A stretch of 64,000 bases of DNA from Nocardioides currus (lineage in GTDB: Bacteria > Actinomycetota > Actinomycetes > Propionibacteriales > Nocardioidaceae). Made by a program: the position numbers and the translations under genes. Positions within the stretch are counted from its first letter, which is position 1. The number at the start of each line of letters is the position of its first letter. Under the pieces are notes generated by a model that was given only the letters and a program-made list of their open reading frames with translations, did not search any database and was not told the DNA's origin. The stretch is from the NCBI RefSeq assembly GCF_003057875.1, contig NZ_PYXZ01000007.1, positions 235,461-299,460 of the forward strand. Reading direction: 5' to 3'. Positions 42,846 to 51,800 of the stretch are shown in pieces.

Positions 42846-43343
42846 ATGAACGGCCCGGACACCAAGAACCCCGACCCGGATGACCCCGAGACGCTGGACC
42901 GCAACTGGAACGAGCTGCTGCAGGAGCTTCGGGTGACCCAGACCGGTGTCCAGATCCTGACCGGCTTCCTCCTCACCGTGCCGTTCAGCGACCGGTTCGC
43001 CGACCTCGACCGGCTGCAGCGCACCAGCTACCTGGTCGTGATGGCGGGCGCGGTCCTCACGACCGGTCTCGTGGTCGCTCCGGTGGCGTTCCACCGCATC
43101 CTGTTCCGCCAGCGCGAGCGACGCTGGCTGGTGGAGGCCGGCAACCGGTGCGCCCGCGTCGGGTTGATGCTGCTCGGCCTCACCAGCTCGGGTGCGCTCT
43201 TCCTGGTCTTCGACGTCGTGGCAGGGACGACGGCCGGCCTGGTGGCGCTGGCCGTGTCCCTGGTCTTCTTCGTCGTGTGCTGGCTCGTGGTCCCGGTCGT
43301 CTCGGGCGTCAGCCCCACATCGACAGCAGGAACGAGGCGATGA
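42846..43343 (+). CDS. DUF6328 family membrane protein
   Basis: A 165-residue protein with an acidic N-terminus (DTKNPDPDDPETLD), the family's first helix RNWNELLQELRVTQTGVQIL, and four hydrophobic segments (LTGFLLTVPF, YLVVMAGAVLTTGLVVAPVAF, LMLLGLTSSGALFLVFDVV and LVFFVVCWLVVPVV). Function unknown. Its last 35 bases overlap the convergent ZIP transporter gene. Confidence 0.8.
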   Translation: MNGPDTKNPDPDDPETLDRNWNELLQELRVTQTGVQILTGFLLTVPFSDRFADLDRLQRTSYLVVMAGAVLTTGLVVAPVAFHRILFRQRERRWLVEAGNRCARVGLMLLGLTSSGALFLVFDVVAGTTAGLVALAVSLVFFVVCWLVVPVVSGVSPTSTAGTRR

Positions 43344-44046
43344 ACCCGATCACGCACGACAGCCCGACTGCCTGGCCCGCGTGCTCCGTCGCCTCCGGCA
43401 CCATCGTGTCGGCCAGCATGGTCAGGATCGCCCCGGCCGCGAAGGTCTCGATGAACGCCACCGTCGACTCGCCCGCACCACCCAGCAGCCCGTAGCCGAC
43501 GGCCGATGCGACGGTGGAGGCGGCGACGACCGCGGCCCACAGGCCCAGGATGTACGCCACCGAGCGGCCGTCGCGGCGCATGCCGGCGCTGGCCGAGAGC
43601 GACTCCGGGATGTTGGACAAGAAGACGGCCAGGACGACGGCCAGGCCCACCGATCCCCCGTCCACCAGGCTGACGCCGATCGCGGCCGACTCGGGGATGC
43701 CGTCCAGCAGGGCACCGAGCACGAGAGCCGAGGCCCCCGACGCCCCCGCTGCCGCCGACGTGCCGGACGGGTCCTTGCGCCGGCGTCCCCCACGTCGCGC
43801 GATCAGGACGTCGCCGCCGTAGAACACGACCGCCCCCGCCGACAGCCCCAGCACCACCGGGACGGCGCCCGACCGGTCGTACGCGGCTCCGGTGAGCTCG
43901 AAGGCGACGGCGCTGATCAGGACGCCGACGCCGAAACCCATGACCAACCCGACGACGCGGGTGGGCACGCGCACGAACACGCCGATCAGGGCGCCGAGCA
44001 GCAGCGAGACTCCGCCGACGAACCCCCACCATGCCGCCTCGATCAC
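43309..44046 (-). CDS. ZIP-family metal transporter
   Basis: A 245-residue inner-membrane transporter with about eight hydrophobic segments. The ZIP metal-path motif occurs as LLDGIPESAAIGVSL (residues about 112-126) and FLSNIPESLSASAG (about 141-154); the usual His of H-N-x-P-E-G is Asp in the first copy, so the metal preference may differ from classic zinc ZIPs. GTG 44046 is chosen because the longer ATG at 44073 lies upstream of the GGGTAC element at 44056. Confidence 0.82.
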   Translation of the reverse strand: MIEAAWWGFVGGVSLLLGALIGVFVRVPTRVVGLVMGFGVGVLISAVAFELTGAAYDRSGAVPVVLGLSAGAVVFYGGDVLIARRGGRRRKDPSGTSAAAGASGASALVLGALLDGIPESAAIGVSLVDGGSVGLAVVLAVFLSNIPESLSASAGMRRDGRSVAYILGLWAAVVAASTVASAVGYGLLGGAGESTVAFIETFAAGAILTMLADTMVPEATEHAGQAVGLSCVIGFIASFLLSMWG

Positions 44047-44055
44047 GCGAGCGCC

Positions 44056-44079
44056 GTACCCATCAGACGCCATGCTATG
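44056..44079 (-). promoter_or_regulatory. SigB-type promoter of the ZIP transporter
   Basis: Minus strand CATA (44076-44079), 14 bases, GGGTAC (44056-44061), then 9 bases to GTG 44046. A CATG at 44071-44074 is too close to serve. Confidence 0.5.
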
Positions 44080-44085
44080 AGGCGG

Positions 44086-44712
44086 TCAGGTCGTCGGTGG
44101 CTCCTGTGCGCGGCGCCGCCGCGTCTCCCAGGCCTTCTTCGCGGCCCGGCTGCGACGACGCCGCTGCGCCTCCGCCTGTCGTCGGGCCTGCTCCTCCGCT
44201 CTCTCCTGTCGCCGTACGGCGCTGGCGGCCCGGCGACGCTCGGCCTCGACGACGGCGGCCGACCGGACCGGCCAGACGTAGGGCAGGTCGTCGGGCACGT
44301 CGGGGAACTGGGGCCGATAGTGCTCGGGGTCCTTGCGGACCAGGGACGAACGGTGGCTGAGGTGCAGCGCGTCGTCGCCGAGCCAGGGTGGCAGCGCGCC
44401 CGCTGCTGCGAGCTCGTCCTGGTCGCGGATGGTGGGCGTCCCCGCCGCTCGCAGGTCGCCGGTGATGGTGGCCGCGCACGTGTCGGCGTGTCCGCGTTCC
44501 GACCACACCTCGCAGCAGGTCAGTGCGTAGCGACCGAGTGCCTCCTCGAAGCCCTTCCACATCAGGACGGCGGGATGGTTGGCCCAGGCGTAGCCGGGGA
44601 CCGTCAGGCCGCGCACCACCTGGATGCACTCGACGCGTTGCTTGCCCAGGCGCTTCGCGTCGAGCGCGTGCGCCGATCGCTCGAAGTCGGCGTACGGGAG
44701 GAAGGTCTGCAT
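44086..44712 (-). CDS. MSMEG_6728 family protein (pyrimidine-dimer glycosylase-like)
   Basis: A 208-residue protein. The N-terminal 145 residues match the MSMEG_6728 family, related to T4 endonuclease V-like pyrimidine-dimer glycosylases: MQTFLPYADFERSAHALD, RLGKQRVECIQVVR, and GYAWANHPAVLMWKGFEEAL (residues about 40-59). The last 60 residues form a highly basic, Arg/Ala-rich coiled helix (RRRRSRAAKKAWETRRRRA), which could bind DNA. Activity has to be inferred. The start is ATG 44712, 12 bases after the upstream gene. Confidence 0.78.
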   Translation of the reverse strand: MQTFLPYADFERSAHALDAKRLGKQRVECIQVVRGLTVPGYAWANHPAVLMWKGFEEALGRYALTCCEVWSERGHADTCAATITGDLRAAGTPTIRDQDELAAAGALPPWLGDDALHLSHRSSLVRKDPEHYRPQFPDVPDDLPYVWPVRSAAVVEAERRRAASAVRRQERAEEQARRQAEAQRRRRSRAAKKAWETRRRRAQEPPTT

Positions 44713-44723
44713 GCGCGGCGCGC

Positions 44724-45005
44724 CTAGGTCGGCTCGCCTGCGGGGATCACGCTGAGCACGGAGATGGTTCCCGCCTCACGCCCCAGGACGACGCTCACGT
44801 CGTCCAGCCGCCCGAGCGACTCCCGGACGTCGTCGACCTCGAGGTGGGTGTCGACGGCGATGTCGATGTCGCGGACGGGGACCGCGTGCTGCGGCCACTG
44901 GTCAGCGGGGACCGCGAAGGGGTCGAAGTCGGTCTGGGCCGCCGACCACAGCTGCAGCGCGGACTCGGAGACCATGTCGTCGATGGTGGCGTCGTCGGAG
45001 GACAT
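44724..45005 (-). CDS. hypothetical acidic protein
   Basis: A 93-residue soluble protein, not recognised. Predicted alpha/beta content (DIDIAVDTHLEVDDVRESLG, VSVVLGREAGTISVLSVIP). The start is ATG 45005, 9 bases past a GGGTAC element, and the MSMEG_6728 gene follows in the same direction, so a shared transcript is likely. Confidence 0.65.
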   Translation of the reverse strand: MSSDDATIDDMVSESALQLWSAAQTDFDPFAVPADQWPQHAVPVRDIDIAVDTHLEVDDVRESLGRLDDVSVVLGREAGTISVLSVIPAGEPT

Positions 45006-45014
45006 GACGGGGCG

Positions 45015-45038
45015 GTACCCACCTACCGGCCTGACAAC
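45015..45038 (-). promoter_or_regulatory. SigB-type promoter of the gene at 45005
   Basis: Minus strand GTTG (45035-45038), 14 bases, GGGTAC (45015-45020). The -35 is closer to the classic GTTT form than to CATG. Confidence 0.5.
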
Positions 45039-45051
45039 GCCGTGGGTCCTC

Positions 45052-45159
45052 TCAGTCGGTCCCCTCGGGTTCGAGCCGGGCCATGACGACCAGCAGGAGC
45101 GCAATGCCGGCGTGGGTGGCGAGGATGGCGATGACCATCATGTGAACGTCGTTGAGCAT
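45052..45159 (-). CDS. 35-residue single-pass membrane peptide
   Basis: A very short gene: MLNDVHMMVIAILATHAGIA, then LLLVVMARLEPEGTD. One hydrophobic helix of about 20 residues and an acidic tail. AAGGAG lies 11 bases before ATG 45159. Function unknown; the size and shape recall small subunits or stabilisers of membrane complexes. No homologue can be named. Confidence 0.5.
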   Translation of the reverse strand: MLNDVHMMVIAILATHAGIALLLVVMARLEPEGTD

Positions 45160-45306
45160 GGGCGGTGACACTCCTTGACCTTCTCGGACATGACTGGACT
45201 CGGGACCCAGGGGCAGCAGTGCGCCCCGCCCAGAGCCGCGCGCACTGCTGTCCCCTCACCCAGCCAGCGCTGCCGGCGACGCCGGTGTTGCGGCTCTCGG
45301 CAAATA
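45160..45306. other. intergenic stretch upstream of the membrane peptide gene
   Basis: Apart from the ribosome site of the peptide gene at the left edge, nothing was recognised here. No clear promoter was found. Confidence 0.4.
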
Positions 45307-45322
45307 CCACCCCGGGGGGTGG
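45307..45322 (-). terminator. possible terminator of the minus-strand GT pair
   Basis: CCACCCC and GGGGTGG form a short stem 10 bases after the stop at 45333; the transcript would continue with TATTTG. Stem short, loop minimal. Confidence 0.4.
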
Positions 45323-45332
45323 GCGCGGCCGC

Positions 45333-46601
45333 TCACGCCCATCCGCCGAGCCACGCCTCCAGCGAGGCGCCCTCCGACCAGGGCCGCAGGCGTACGTCGA
45401 CGGGCAGACCGGCAGGTGCGAGGTCGGGGCGACCCCACCTGGCCGCGCGACGCAGGAGCCGGAGGTCCTGGAGCTCCGCGCGCCCGTCGGTCGTCGCGCG
45501 GATGGCCACGCGTCCATCGAGCCCCGACAGCAACGACGCCCATGCCGAGGGATCGCCGACCAGACCGCGGCGAAGCACCAGGTGCAGACGTGCGGACCCG
45601 GGGACGGGTCCATCGGCGGGCACGATGCGCGGGTCGTCGCCGACGAGGGCGCGGTGCGGATCAGTGAGCCGCACGCAGGCGCGCGGCCGCGCGGCCAGCA
45701 GCGAGTCGACGGTCGCGAGCAGCTCGGCGGGCACCAGACCGGGATCCGGGCTCACGACCAGCTCCGGCGGACCACGGAGCAGGCCACGCCAGGTCGTTCC
45801 CGTCGCGGAGGTTCGGTCGGCCACGTGCACCGTCTCGACCAGGTGGGCACCGGCGTCGCGTCCGCGGGCCCCCGCGTCCGGACCGTCGTGCCACGCCACG
45901 GCGTCGGGGCGGTGGGCCAGCAGCCCGCCCGCGGTCCACGACCGGTGGGCGAGCTCCCAGTCCTCGCCACCGTAGGCACGGAACGACTCGTCGAACCCGC
46001 CGAGCTCGTCGTACCACCACCGGCTGCACGCGAGGACCGCAGCGATCACGAACCGGTGAGCGGTGGAGTCCGCGTCCAGGAGGTCGCGGGTGTCGGTGTG
46101 GGCGGCGCGCAGCCAGGCCGGCTCGTCGAGCTCACGCGCCGGTCCCAGCTCCTCGATCGGGACGTCGGGACCGGTGCCGGTGAGGTCGGCATGTCGTCGT
46201 CGACCGACCACGAGGGCCTCCGGCAGCGCCTCGGGCAGGCTGGCCATGCGCTCGACGAACCGGGGCTCGGGGGTCGTGTCCGCGTCGAGCATCACCACGA
46301 CGTCGCCCGTGCTCGCCGCGACCCCGAGGTTGCGGACGGCCGCCGCTCGGAAGCCGTCGTCGTCCTGCCGCACGAGCCTCACCCCGGGCGGGACGGTGGG
46401 GGCGCGACGCGACCCGTCGTCGGCGACCACGACCTCGTCGGGCACCCGGGTCTGACGTCGCAGTGCCGCCAGGGTGCGGTCGAGCTCGGCCTGCTGCTCG
46501 AAGTGGGCCACGACGACGGAGACGGACCTGGGCTGCGTGTCGTTCGGCGCGAGGTCCCACCGGTTGCCCGGCACGGTCGTGCCGTACGGCGGCGCGCTCA
46601 T
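45333..46601 (-). CDS. GT2 glycosyltransferase with extra C-terminal domain
   Basis: A 422-residue protein. The GT-A domain covers residues about 25-270: VSVVVAHFEQQAELDRTL, VVVADDGS, VVMLDADTTPEP (metal site, near 103) and YGGEDWELAHRSW (about 209-221, the Glyco_transf_7C acid). The remaining 150 residues (from about LVVSPDPGLVPAEL) are not recognised. ATG 46601 overlaps the stop of the upstream GT4-like gene. Confidence 0.82.
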   Translation of the reverse strand: MSAPPYGTTVPGNRWDLAPNDTQPRSVSVVVAHFEQQAELDRTLAALRRQTRVPDEVVVADDGSRRAPTVPPGVRLVRQDDDGFRAAAVRNLGVAASTGDVVVMLDADTTPEPRFVERMASLPEALPEALVVGRRRHADLTGTGPDVPIEELGPARELDEPAWLRAAHTDTRDLLDADSTAHRFVIAAVLACSRWWYDELGGFDESFRAYGGEDWELAHRSWTAGGLLAHRPDAVAWHDGPDAGARGRDAGAHLVETVHVADRTSATGTTWRGLLRGPPELVVSPDPGLVPAELLATVDSLLAARPRACVRLTDPHRALVGDDPRIVPADGPVPGSARLHLVLRRGLVGDPSAWASLLSGLDGRVAIRATTDGRAELQDLRLLRRAARWGRPDLAPAGLPVDVRLRPWSEGASLEAWLGGWA

Positions 46602-47611
46602 CGGTCGGCCGACGCCCACCACGCGACGTACGCCGCTGCGGTGTCCTCGAGTCCCGGAGCGAGATCGGTGCCCGGGGTCGTCCAGGTCGACGCGGGACGT
46701 GCCAGCGCGGACTCGAGCGCGGGCACGAGCGTGGAGTCGTCGAACAGCGTGATGGTCCCGGGCCGGAGACCGGCCATCTCACGGGCGTAGGCCCCGTCCC
46801 GGACGAGCGGACGCCGTCCGGCGGCCACCCAGGAGTTGAGGCTGCCGGACGCCGACACGTTGCGGTGGGCGACCACCGGCACGCTCACCTGCCGCAGCCT
46901 GACGACCACGTCGGCCTCGGGGACACGGCCGGTGACCTCGACCGGGACCCCTCGATCCGCGCTCGCCCTCAGCAACGCTTCGACCTCGCGCCCGTGGCCC
47001 GGTGCAGCGCCGCCGAGGACCTCGACGCGTGCCATCGTGCCCCCGCGGCGCACGGCCGAGACGGCGCGCACCACCTGGCGGTGGCCCTTGCCGGGGTAGA
47101 CGTAGCCGAAGACCCCCACCACCGGGTGCGGTCGCACAGTCTCGCGATCGGCGACCGGCGCGCCGGCGACGAGCACCGGCAGGGGGATGACCGTTCCGGC
47201 CGTGCCGACCGCACACCACCGGTGGACCAGCGCGTGCTCGTGCCACGAGTTGGTGGCCCAGGCGCGACTCGCCCGCACCATCCGTGCGTAGGCCGCGGCG
47301 CGCGCACCGAACACCGGGCCGTCCGTCGGTTGCGGGACGTCGTGCAGCGTCACCGTCAGGTGCACGCGGCGCGACAGCGACTCCACGGCCCTCGCCGCGT
47401 CCTCCGGCGCCCGACCGAACAGCCGGTCCGTGAGGTGCAGGTGCACGGGTCTGCCTGCGGTGACGCGATCGAGGCGCCGGACGACGCGGGCACCGACCGC
47501 CTCGGCCACCTCGCCGGCGTAGCGGGTGACCCCGTGGCCGACCGGTCCGAGCACCAGGTGGTCGGGTGCGTCGAGGGCGAGCACTGACCGCCTCGTCGAC
47601 ACGTCCACCAC
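46598..47611 (-). CDS. GT4-like glycosyltransferase
   Basis: A 337-residue GT-B-like protein. Visible parts: GPVGHGVTRYAGEVAEAVGA at the start, VHLTVTLHDVPQPTDG near residue 84, VVGVFGYVYPGKGHRQVVRA (donor domain start, about 167) and VPVVAHRNVSASGSLNSWVAAGRRPLVRD in place of the usual E-x7-E. The start is GTG 47611 (the next codon is also GTG). First gene of the minus-strand pair; no clear promoter in the 87-base gap. Confidence 0.75.
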   Translation of the reverse strand: MVDVSTRRSVLALDAPDHLVLGPVGHGVTRYAGEVAEAVGARVVRRLDRVTAGRPVHLHLTDRLFGRAPEDAARAVESLSRRVHLTVTLHDVPQPTDGPVFGARAAAYARMVRASRAWATNSWHEHALVHRWCAVGTAGTVIPLPVLVAGAPVADRETVRPHPVVGVFGYVYPGKGHRQVVRAVSAVRRGGTMARVEVLGGAAPGHGREVEALLRASADRGVPVEVTGRVPEADVVVRLRQVSVPVVAHRNVSASGSLNSWVAAGRRPLVRDGAYAREMAGLRPGTITLFDDSTLVPALESALARPASTWTTPGTDLAPGLEDTAAAYVAWWASADR

Positions 47612-47698
47612 GGTCCCATCGTGTCGTGGCTCCCCCGTCCCGTGCTCACCCCTAGGTGGTGCGAGGTGCGACCGGGTCCGCGGGCGCGGCAGGGCCGT

Positions 47699-48739
47699 TC
47701 AGCCCGGCTCGGAGAAGCGCCACTCGATCGACGACCGGTAGACCTCACCGGGCCGCAGCACCGCCGACGGCCAGTCGGGACGGTTGGGCGAGTCCGGGGC
47801 GAGCTGCGGCTCCAGCGCGATCCCGTCGCCCTGCCGGTAGCGCCCGCCGCTCGTCGATCGCCGGCGACCGCCCAGGAAGTTGCCGGTGTAGACCTGCAGC
47901 CCGGGCTGGTCCGTCCAGAGCTCGAGCCGGGTCCGGGTGCGCAGCGACTCGAGCACGGCCGCGCGACGCATCCCCTCACCGAGCAGGACGAAGTTGTGGT
48001 CGATGCCGGTCGCGTCGACGACCTGCGGGTGCTCGGCCCGGATCGCGGGACCGATCGGCGTCGACTCACGCAGGTCGAAGGGCGTCCCGTCGACGGGTGC
48101 GTGATCGCCCAGCGGGATCCCCGTGGCGTCGACGGGCGTGTAGGAGTCGGCCTCGACCAGCAGCAGGTGGTCGTCGATCGTGCCGGCGCCCTCGCCGTCG
48201 AGGTTGAGGTAGGCGTGGTTGGTCAGGTTGACCACGGTGGTCGCGTCGGTCGTCGCCGACATCTCGACCGACACGGTGCTGCCGTCGACGCGGTAGCGCA
48301 CCGTCGCCCGCACGGTCCCGGGAAACCCCTGGTCGCCGTCGGGACTGGTGAGGGACAGCACCACCTCGTCGGGGCCGAGCCCGACCACGTCCCACAGGCG
48401 CACGTCGAACCCCTCCGGCCCACCGTGCAGGCTGTTGCCCCGGTCGTGCGTGCCGACCGTGACCTCGCGGCCGTCGAGCACGAAGCGCCCGCCGGCGATC
48501 CGGTTGGCGTAGCGCCCGATCGTGCCGCCCACGTAGTCGGTGCTCGCGAGCCGCTCGGCGACGTCGGCGTGACCGAGCACGACGTGGCGCCGCTGTCCGT
48601 CCCCGCCGGTCACCTCGAGGCGGTGCACGGTGGCGCCGAGCGCGAGCACCTCCACCACCGGCCCGGGAGCGGAGCCGATCGTGAGGACGGGGACGTCGCG
48701 GCCGTCGGGCATCCGGTCGAAGACGCGTTCAGTGGTCAC
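47699..48739 (-). CDS. galM: aldose 1-epimerase
   Basis: Interconverts alpha and beta forms of hexoses or arabinose, cytoplasmic. The 346-residue protein has the family's YVGGTIGRYANRIAGGRF (residues about 69-86), HGGPEGFD (catalytic His, about 104), VVNLTNHAYLNLDGEG (second His, about 174) and the C-terminal Glu in GIALEPQLAPDSPN. The start is GTG 48739. It lies next to the arabinan-degrading locus, and could process released arabinose; a hairpin separates it from that operon. Confidence 0.9.
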   Translation of the reverse strand: MTTERVFDRMPDGRDVPVLTIGSAPGPVVEVLALGATVHRLEVTGGDGQRRHVVLGHADVAERLASTDYVGGTIGRYANRIAGGRFVLDGREVTVGTHDRGNSLHGGPEGFDVRLWDVVGLGPDEVVLSLTSPDGDQGFPGTVRATVRYRVDGSTVSVEMSATTDATTVVNLTNHAYLNLDGEGAGTIDDHLLLVEADSYTPVDATGIPLGDHAPVDGTPFDLRESTPIGPAIRAEHPQVVDATGIDHNFVLLGEGMRRAAVLESLRTRTRLELWTDQPGLQVYTGNFLGGRRRSTSGGRYRQGDGIALEPQLAPDSPNRPDWPSAVLRPGEVYRSSIEWRFSEPG

Positions 48740-48779
48740 GGAGACATCCTCATCGATCGCTCGGACGGGCGTGGGTCCG

Positions 48780-48818
48780 GCCCGCCGGGAGCCAGGAGGC
48801 GGAACGCTCCCGGCAGGC
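48780..48818. terminator. terminator of the GH51-GH43 operon
   Basis: A 13-base stem with one mismatch (GCCCGCCGGGAGC with GCTCCCGGCAGGC) and 13-base loop, 8 bases after the stop at 48827 and before galM. Confidence 0.6.
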
Positions 48819-48826
48819 CAGGTCTG

Positions 48827-51800
48827 TCACCGCAGGCGGAGGCGTGCGGAGTCCGTCGAGCGCTCGAGCGTCGTCGAGCCGGGGGTGACGACACGCACGA
48901 CGTACGTCGCCGGCCGCCCCGAGACCCGCCAGCGGGCCTTCCCCGTCGCGGAGAGGTCGAGCCAGCGCGACCGCACGACCTTCCCGCTCCGCAGCAGCCT
49001 GGCGCGCACCCGGTCGGGCACCTGGCCAGCGGGGTCGGTGACGACACGGACCCGCGCGACGCTTCGGACGACGCGGACGGTCGTGGTCGAGCCGGCCCTC
49101 AGCACGCGCAGCGTGGTCGTCGTGCTCGCGGCGGCGTGTGCCGCGCTCCCGTCGTAGCGCACCCGCAGGGCGTGCGTGCCGGCACCGAGTGCGGTGGTGT
49201 CGAGCGCGAGCCGCAGCCGGCCGTCGACCAGCTGGCCGGAGCCGACGAGCCGGTCACCGCTGACGACGCGCACGGTCCCGCTCGGGACGCCGGTCGGGCC
49301 CGTGACCCGCACCGCCAGCGGCGCGGTCGCACCCCAGCGGGCGGTCGCGGCGCCGGACGCGGCGATCGACGTCGTGGCCGGCTCGGCACCCGGCGCCGGG
49401 ACGGCCAGCGTGTTCGTCGGCTCGACGTTGCCGGCGCGGTCGATCGCCCGGTAGTCGATCGCGGCGGCCGACCCGGCGGCGAACGGCCCGGCGTACGCCG
49501 TCCAGGCGCCGCTTCCGACGCGATACTCCGTGCGCCGCACCCCGGAGGTGGCGTCGGCGGAGCGGATCGTGACCGTGCGGTCGGTGTCGGCCGTGGCCCG
49601 GCTGACGGGATCGGTCGCGTCGATCCGCACCTCCAGCGACTCGACGGTCGAGGCGTTGCCGGTCGTGTCGAGGGCGCGCGCCCGGACCGTGTGCGTGCCG
49701 TCGCCGGCGACCGGGGTCGAGGCGGTCGCGCCGTCGCTCCGCGTCCACGGCGCGTCGTCGACGGAGACCGACACGGTCGCGACACCGGAGGCGTCGGTCG
49801 CGGTGGCGGTGGCGCTCACCGGGTCGGTGACCCACCAGCCGTCGTCGCCGTCGGCGGTGCCGGCGCCCAGGGTCACGACCGGGTCGGCGGCGTCGGTGAC
49901 CGTCACCGTCGCCACGGGGCGGTCGGCGGATCCGCGGACGACGGTGCCGGTGACCGTGAACGTGCCGGGAGCGGCGTACGCCGCCGGGGCGACGTCGTCC
50001 CAGCGCACGCCGACCTCCCGGGTCGTCCCGTCACCCATCTCGGCCGTGACCGTGGCGGGCAGCACGGGCGCGGTGCCCTCGCGGGTCGTGACCGCGACGT
50101 CGCCGACCGACTCGACGAGCAGGTCGGGCTGGTAGGCGGCGCGCATCGTGTCGAGCTCGGCCTGCGTCACCGGGATCACCGTGCCGTGGCGCGGGCTGCT
50201 GGGCAGGTCCGCGGTCGGGACCGACGTCCAGGTGCCGCTGGCGATGTCGTCGGTGCGGAACGCGAGGTAGCCCCGACCGCCGTGATAGCTGGGCTGGTCG
50301 ATGAACATGTACCAGCGGTCCTCGACCTCGTTGTCGCGGAACACCGTCGGGCCCTCGCCCTGCGTGTAGGTGCCGCCCCACGGGTTGGGCTGTCCGACGC
50401 CGACCTGCTCCTTCACCAGCTGCCAGCCCGGGGCCGACGTGGTGGTCGGGAGCGAGCCGGTGACGGTGGCGCGCAGGTCGGTCGAGCGCTCCTGCCGGGG
50501 CGTCATCACGGCCTCGTCCTTGACGAAGCGGAAGAAGGTGTCGCCGTCCTTCACGACGGTCGCGTCGATCATGCCGCGACCGGTGCCGCGCTTGACATCG
50601 ATCCACGGCTGCGGGTCGCTGAAGGTCACGAAGTCGCGCGTCGTGGCGTACATCATCTGCTGGTAGGAGGTGTTGATGTCGCGGCCGGCCACGTCGGTCG
50701 TCGGGTAGAGCGCCGAGGCCCAGTAGACGACGTACTCCCCCGCCTCCTCGTCGTAGAACGCCTCGGGCGCCCAGGTGTTGCCGGCGAAGTCGGAGGACAC
50801 CTTGACGTGGCGCTGGTCGGACCAGTGGACGAGGTCGGTGGACTCCCAGACCTCGAGGTACTTGCTGCCGGTCTCCTGCGCCTCGCCGAAGTCGACGGCC
50901 GGGTAGGCCTTGAGGTCGGTGGCGAGCAGGTAGAAGCGGTCACCCTCCGCCGAGCGGATGACGAACGGGTCGCGCAGGCCCCGGGTGCCGAACTGCGACG
51001 CCAGGACGGGCTTGCCGTCGTTGAGCACGTCGTAGTCGAGCGGGTCGTTGCCGCGGCTGGCGCCGAGGTAGATCTTCTCCCCGTCGTCGGTGCTCTCGCC
51101 GGCGAAGTAGGCGAAGGCGTAGGCCTCGTAGTCGGCGGGCGCCGGCAGCGGCTGCACGCGGACGGTGATCGACCGGGTGGCCGTGGCGGCGCGGAGCGTG
51201 GCGGTCACGGTGAGCACGACGTCGACGGGCGCGCTGCCGTGGGCGGGGCGGGTGACCTCACCGGTGTCGCCGACCACGGCGGGGGCACTGCTCGACCAGG
51301 CGAGGGCGGTGCCGCCGGTGCCGGTGACGGGGAGGGTCACGTTGCCGCGGACATCGTCGGGGTGCACGAGCTCGACCGCGGCGACCGCGGCCTGGGCCCT
51401 GCCCTCGTCGGACTGCTCCTCGGGTGCCACGGTGACGGTGAACGCCTTGGTCCGCGAGACCGCACCGCGGGTGAGCGTGGCGGTCAGGGTCGCGGTGCCG
51501 GCGGGTGCGCCGTACGCCGGTCGGGTGACGTCGCCGCCGGCGGTGACGACCGACGCGTCACTGGTCGCCCACGCGATCGTCGAGCCGTTCGTCCCGGTCG
51601 CCGGGAGGGCGAGGTCGGCGACCACGGCGCTGGTGTCGCCGAGGCTGAGCGCGTCGGCGTCGGTCTGCGCTGCCGCGGCGCTGGTGTCCTCCGCGGAGGC
51701 GGCTGCCTCGGCGCCGGTCAGGGCGCGGGAGTAGATCCGGAAGTCGCGCAGCCGGCCCTTGAAGGACAGGTCACCGCCGTAGGCCGAGCGGCCCAGGACG

